Assembly (NCBI RefSeq): GCF_017592555.1
Contig: NZ_JAGFNS010000005.1
Span: 290,870 to 354,869, forward strand
Reading direction: 5' to 3'
Source of the DNA: Actinoplanes flavus
GTDB lineage: Bacteria > Actinomycetota > Actinomycetes > Mycobacteriales > Micromonosporaceae
DNA: 64,000 nucleotides
The position numbers were made by a program, and so were the translations under genes. Positions 63,211-64,000 of the stretch are shown here, one piece after another (within the stretch, counting starts at the first letter, position 1; each line of letters opens with the position of its first letter). The notes beneath the pieces are model-generated. The model did not search any database, had not been told where the DNA came from, and saw nothing but the letters and a program-made list of their open reading frames with translations.

Positions 63211-63662
63211 CCGATCCCCACAAACCCCACCCCGATCCCCGCAAGACCCACGCCGACAGCCGCGCCCACCCCGAACCTCGCGAGCCCCGCGCCGATCGCC
63301 GCACGGCCACCCCGGATCCCGCGACCCCCGTCCCGATTGCCGGATGGCTCATCCCGGATCCGGCGAGGTTGGTGTCGATTGCCGCACCGCTGACTCGGGT
63401 CCCGCGAGCCCTGTCCCGATTGCCGGATGGCTCATTCCGGATTCGGCGAGGCTGGTGTCGATTCGCGCGGCTGACTCGGGTTCCGTGAGCCCTGTCCCGA
63501 TTGCCGGATGGCTCATCCCGGATCCTGCGAGGCTTGTGCCGATTCCTGCAAAGCTCACTTCGGATTCCGCGAGGCCCGTGCCAATCGCCGCTGGGCTCAT
63601 CCCGATCCCTGGGAGATCCGCGCCGATCACCGCGAGACCCGCGCCCAACTCCGTCAGGACCG
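63211..63662. repeat. 21-bp tandem array, about 22 units
   Basis: Units of mostly 21 bp (18-22) begin CCGAT(T/C)GCC or CCGGATCC and contain GCGAGnCC. A higher-order unit of about 80 bp starting CCGATTGCCGGATGGCTCAT recurs three times (63332, 63414 and 63496 approximately). The 21-bp period preserves frame; on the minus strand it spells runs like AIGTGLA and IGTSLAGSGM. I could not find a convincing start or domain, so no CDS is called for 63043-63898. Confidence 0.85.
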
Positions 63663-63898
63663 CGCTGCCTCAGACCACAGATGGCGGCTACCGGCTGGGC
63701 GCCATCGAAGTGTGCTCCGAAAGGACCGCGAGGCCGAGACCCCAGAAGTTGATCCCCTGCCGGCGTGACCGGCAACGGCGCCGCAGCGGCCCGCACGCGG
63801 AAGGCGATCGCCTCCCGAGAGCCGAGCACCGTCGAGATCATCGACGGCGCCACCTAGAAAAAGCCCGCGCCACCTAGACGAGTAAGTCCTAACTGAGG

Positions 63899-64000
63899 TC
63901 AGTGGTCGTACGCGATTAAGGACCTGGTCAGGGGCTGTCCGGTGGTTCGGTTGTGCCAGATCGCGGCGGTCATGGCGAGCAGGCGTTGGGCGATGCGGGC
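63899..64000 (-). mobile_element. IS982-family transposase, C-terminal fragment cut by window edge
   Basis: The 33 visible residues, ARIAQRLLAMTAAIWHN then RTTGQPLTRSLIAYDH and stop, match the C-terminal end of actinomycete IS982-type transposases as I recall them. The rest of the gene lies beyond the window. The non-coding end of the element should be within the next ~30 bases to the left; GCGCCACCTAGA occurs twice there (63847-63858 and 63868-63879). Confidence 0.75.

Overview
The window is high-GC DNA from an actinomycete. Several traits suggest a Micromonosporaceae member such as Actinoplanes (inference): dense GC-rich coding with many GTG/TTG starts, a mycobacterial-type cholesterol/lipid gene set, Tat-exported and secreted plant-polymer hydrolases, type VII-like small proteins and an Rrf2/NsrR regulator. 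No rRNA, tRNA or CRISPR array was seen. The right edge cuts into an IS982-type transposase.

Layout. 1-8.0 kb is a sterol/lipid oxidation block. fadA5 (with a tiny membrane-protein gene in its operon) diverges from a CYP125-type P450 across two KstR-like boxes; a hairpin element, a decayed antitoxin, an alpha/beta hydrolase, choD and an overlapping Baeyer-Villiger-type monooxygenase follow. 8.0-10.3 kb is a four-gene minus-strand operon (YbaB-like, EspC-like, WXG-like, membrane protein). 10.4-12.1 kb is an nsrR-flavohemoglobin operon behind a palindrome. 12.2-18.5 kb holds a GH51-GH43 arabinan/arabinoxylan operon and a Tat-exported PhoX phosphatase preceded by a PHO box. 18.5-23.9 kb has a frameshifted membrane gene, a GT39-like glycosyltransferase, a 2-hydroxyacid dehydrogenase, an XRE-cupin regulator and a thioredoxin-reductase/methyltransferase fusion. 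24-29.8 kb is a 1766-residue SF1 helicase with a degenerate-looking nuclease domain, plus a DUF6879-like gene.

29.9-34.7 kb is a second lipid block: an acyl-CoA dehydrogenase, then fadA2 divergent from fabG4-htdX, in the order of the M. tuberculosis Rv0241c-Rv0243 locus. A shared GGTTA...CCGGTA motif lies in front of both transcription units. 35.5-39.6 kb is gene-poor and packed with unrelated minisatellites (31 bp, 23 bp, 27 bp and ~41 bp units), holding only a GNAT gene and a repetitive Val/Pro-rich reading frame. 39.6-45.1 kb carries a GH10-CBM2 xylanase, a PTS-dependent dihydroxyacetone kinase (dhaK-dhaL divergent from dhaM and an HPr gene) and a chemoreceptor.

45.1-53.6 kb contains an acetoacetate-decarboxylase-like protein, a YibE/F membrane protein, RecD2 helicase, acetyl-xylan esterase, a large membrane protein, YggT and an aldo/keto reductase. 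54.6-59.3 kb is an aldehyde/aromatic catabolism block: two aldehyde dehydrogenases around an IclR regulator, then a RraA-like aldolase. 59.3-63.0 kb has a valine-type dehydrogenase divergent from an Lrp regulator over a perfect palindrome, a methyltransferase, a HAD phosphatase and a MDMPI-like protein. 63.2-63.7 kb is a 21-bp repeat array followed by the transposase end.

Assignments come from reading protein motifs and remembered family sequences; no search was run.
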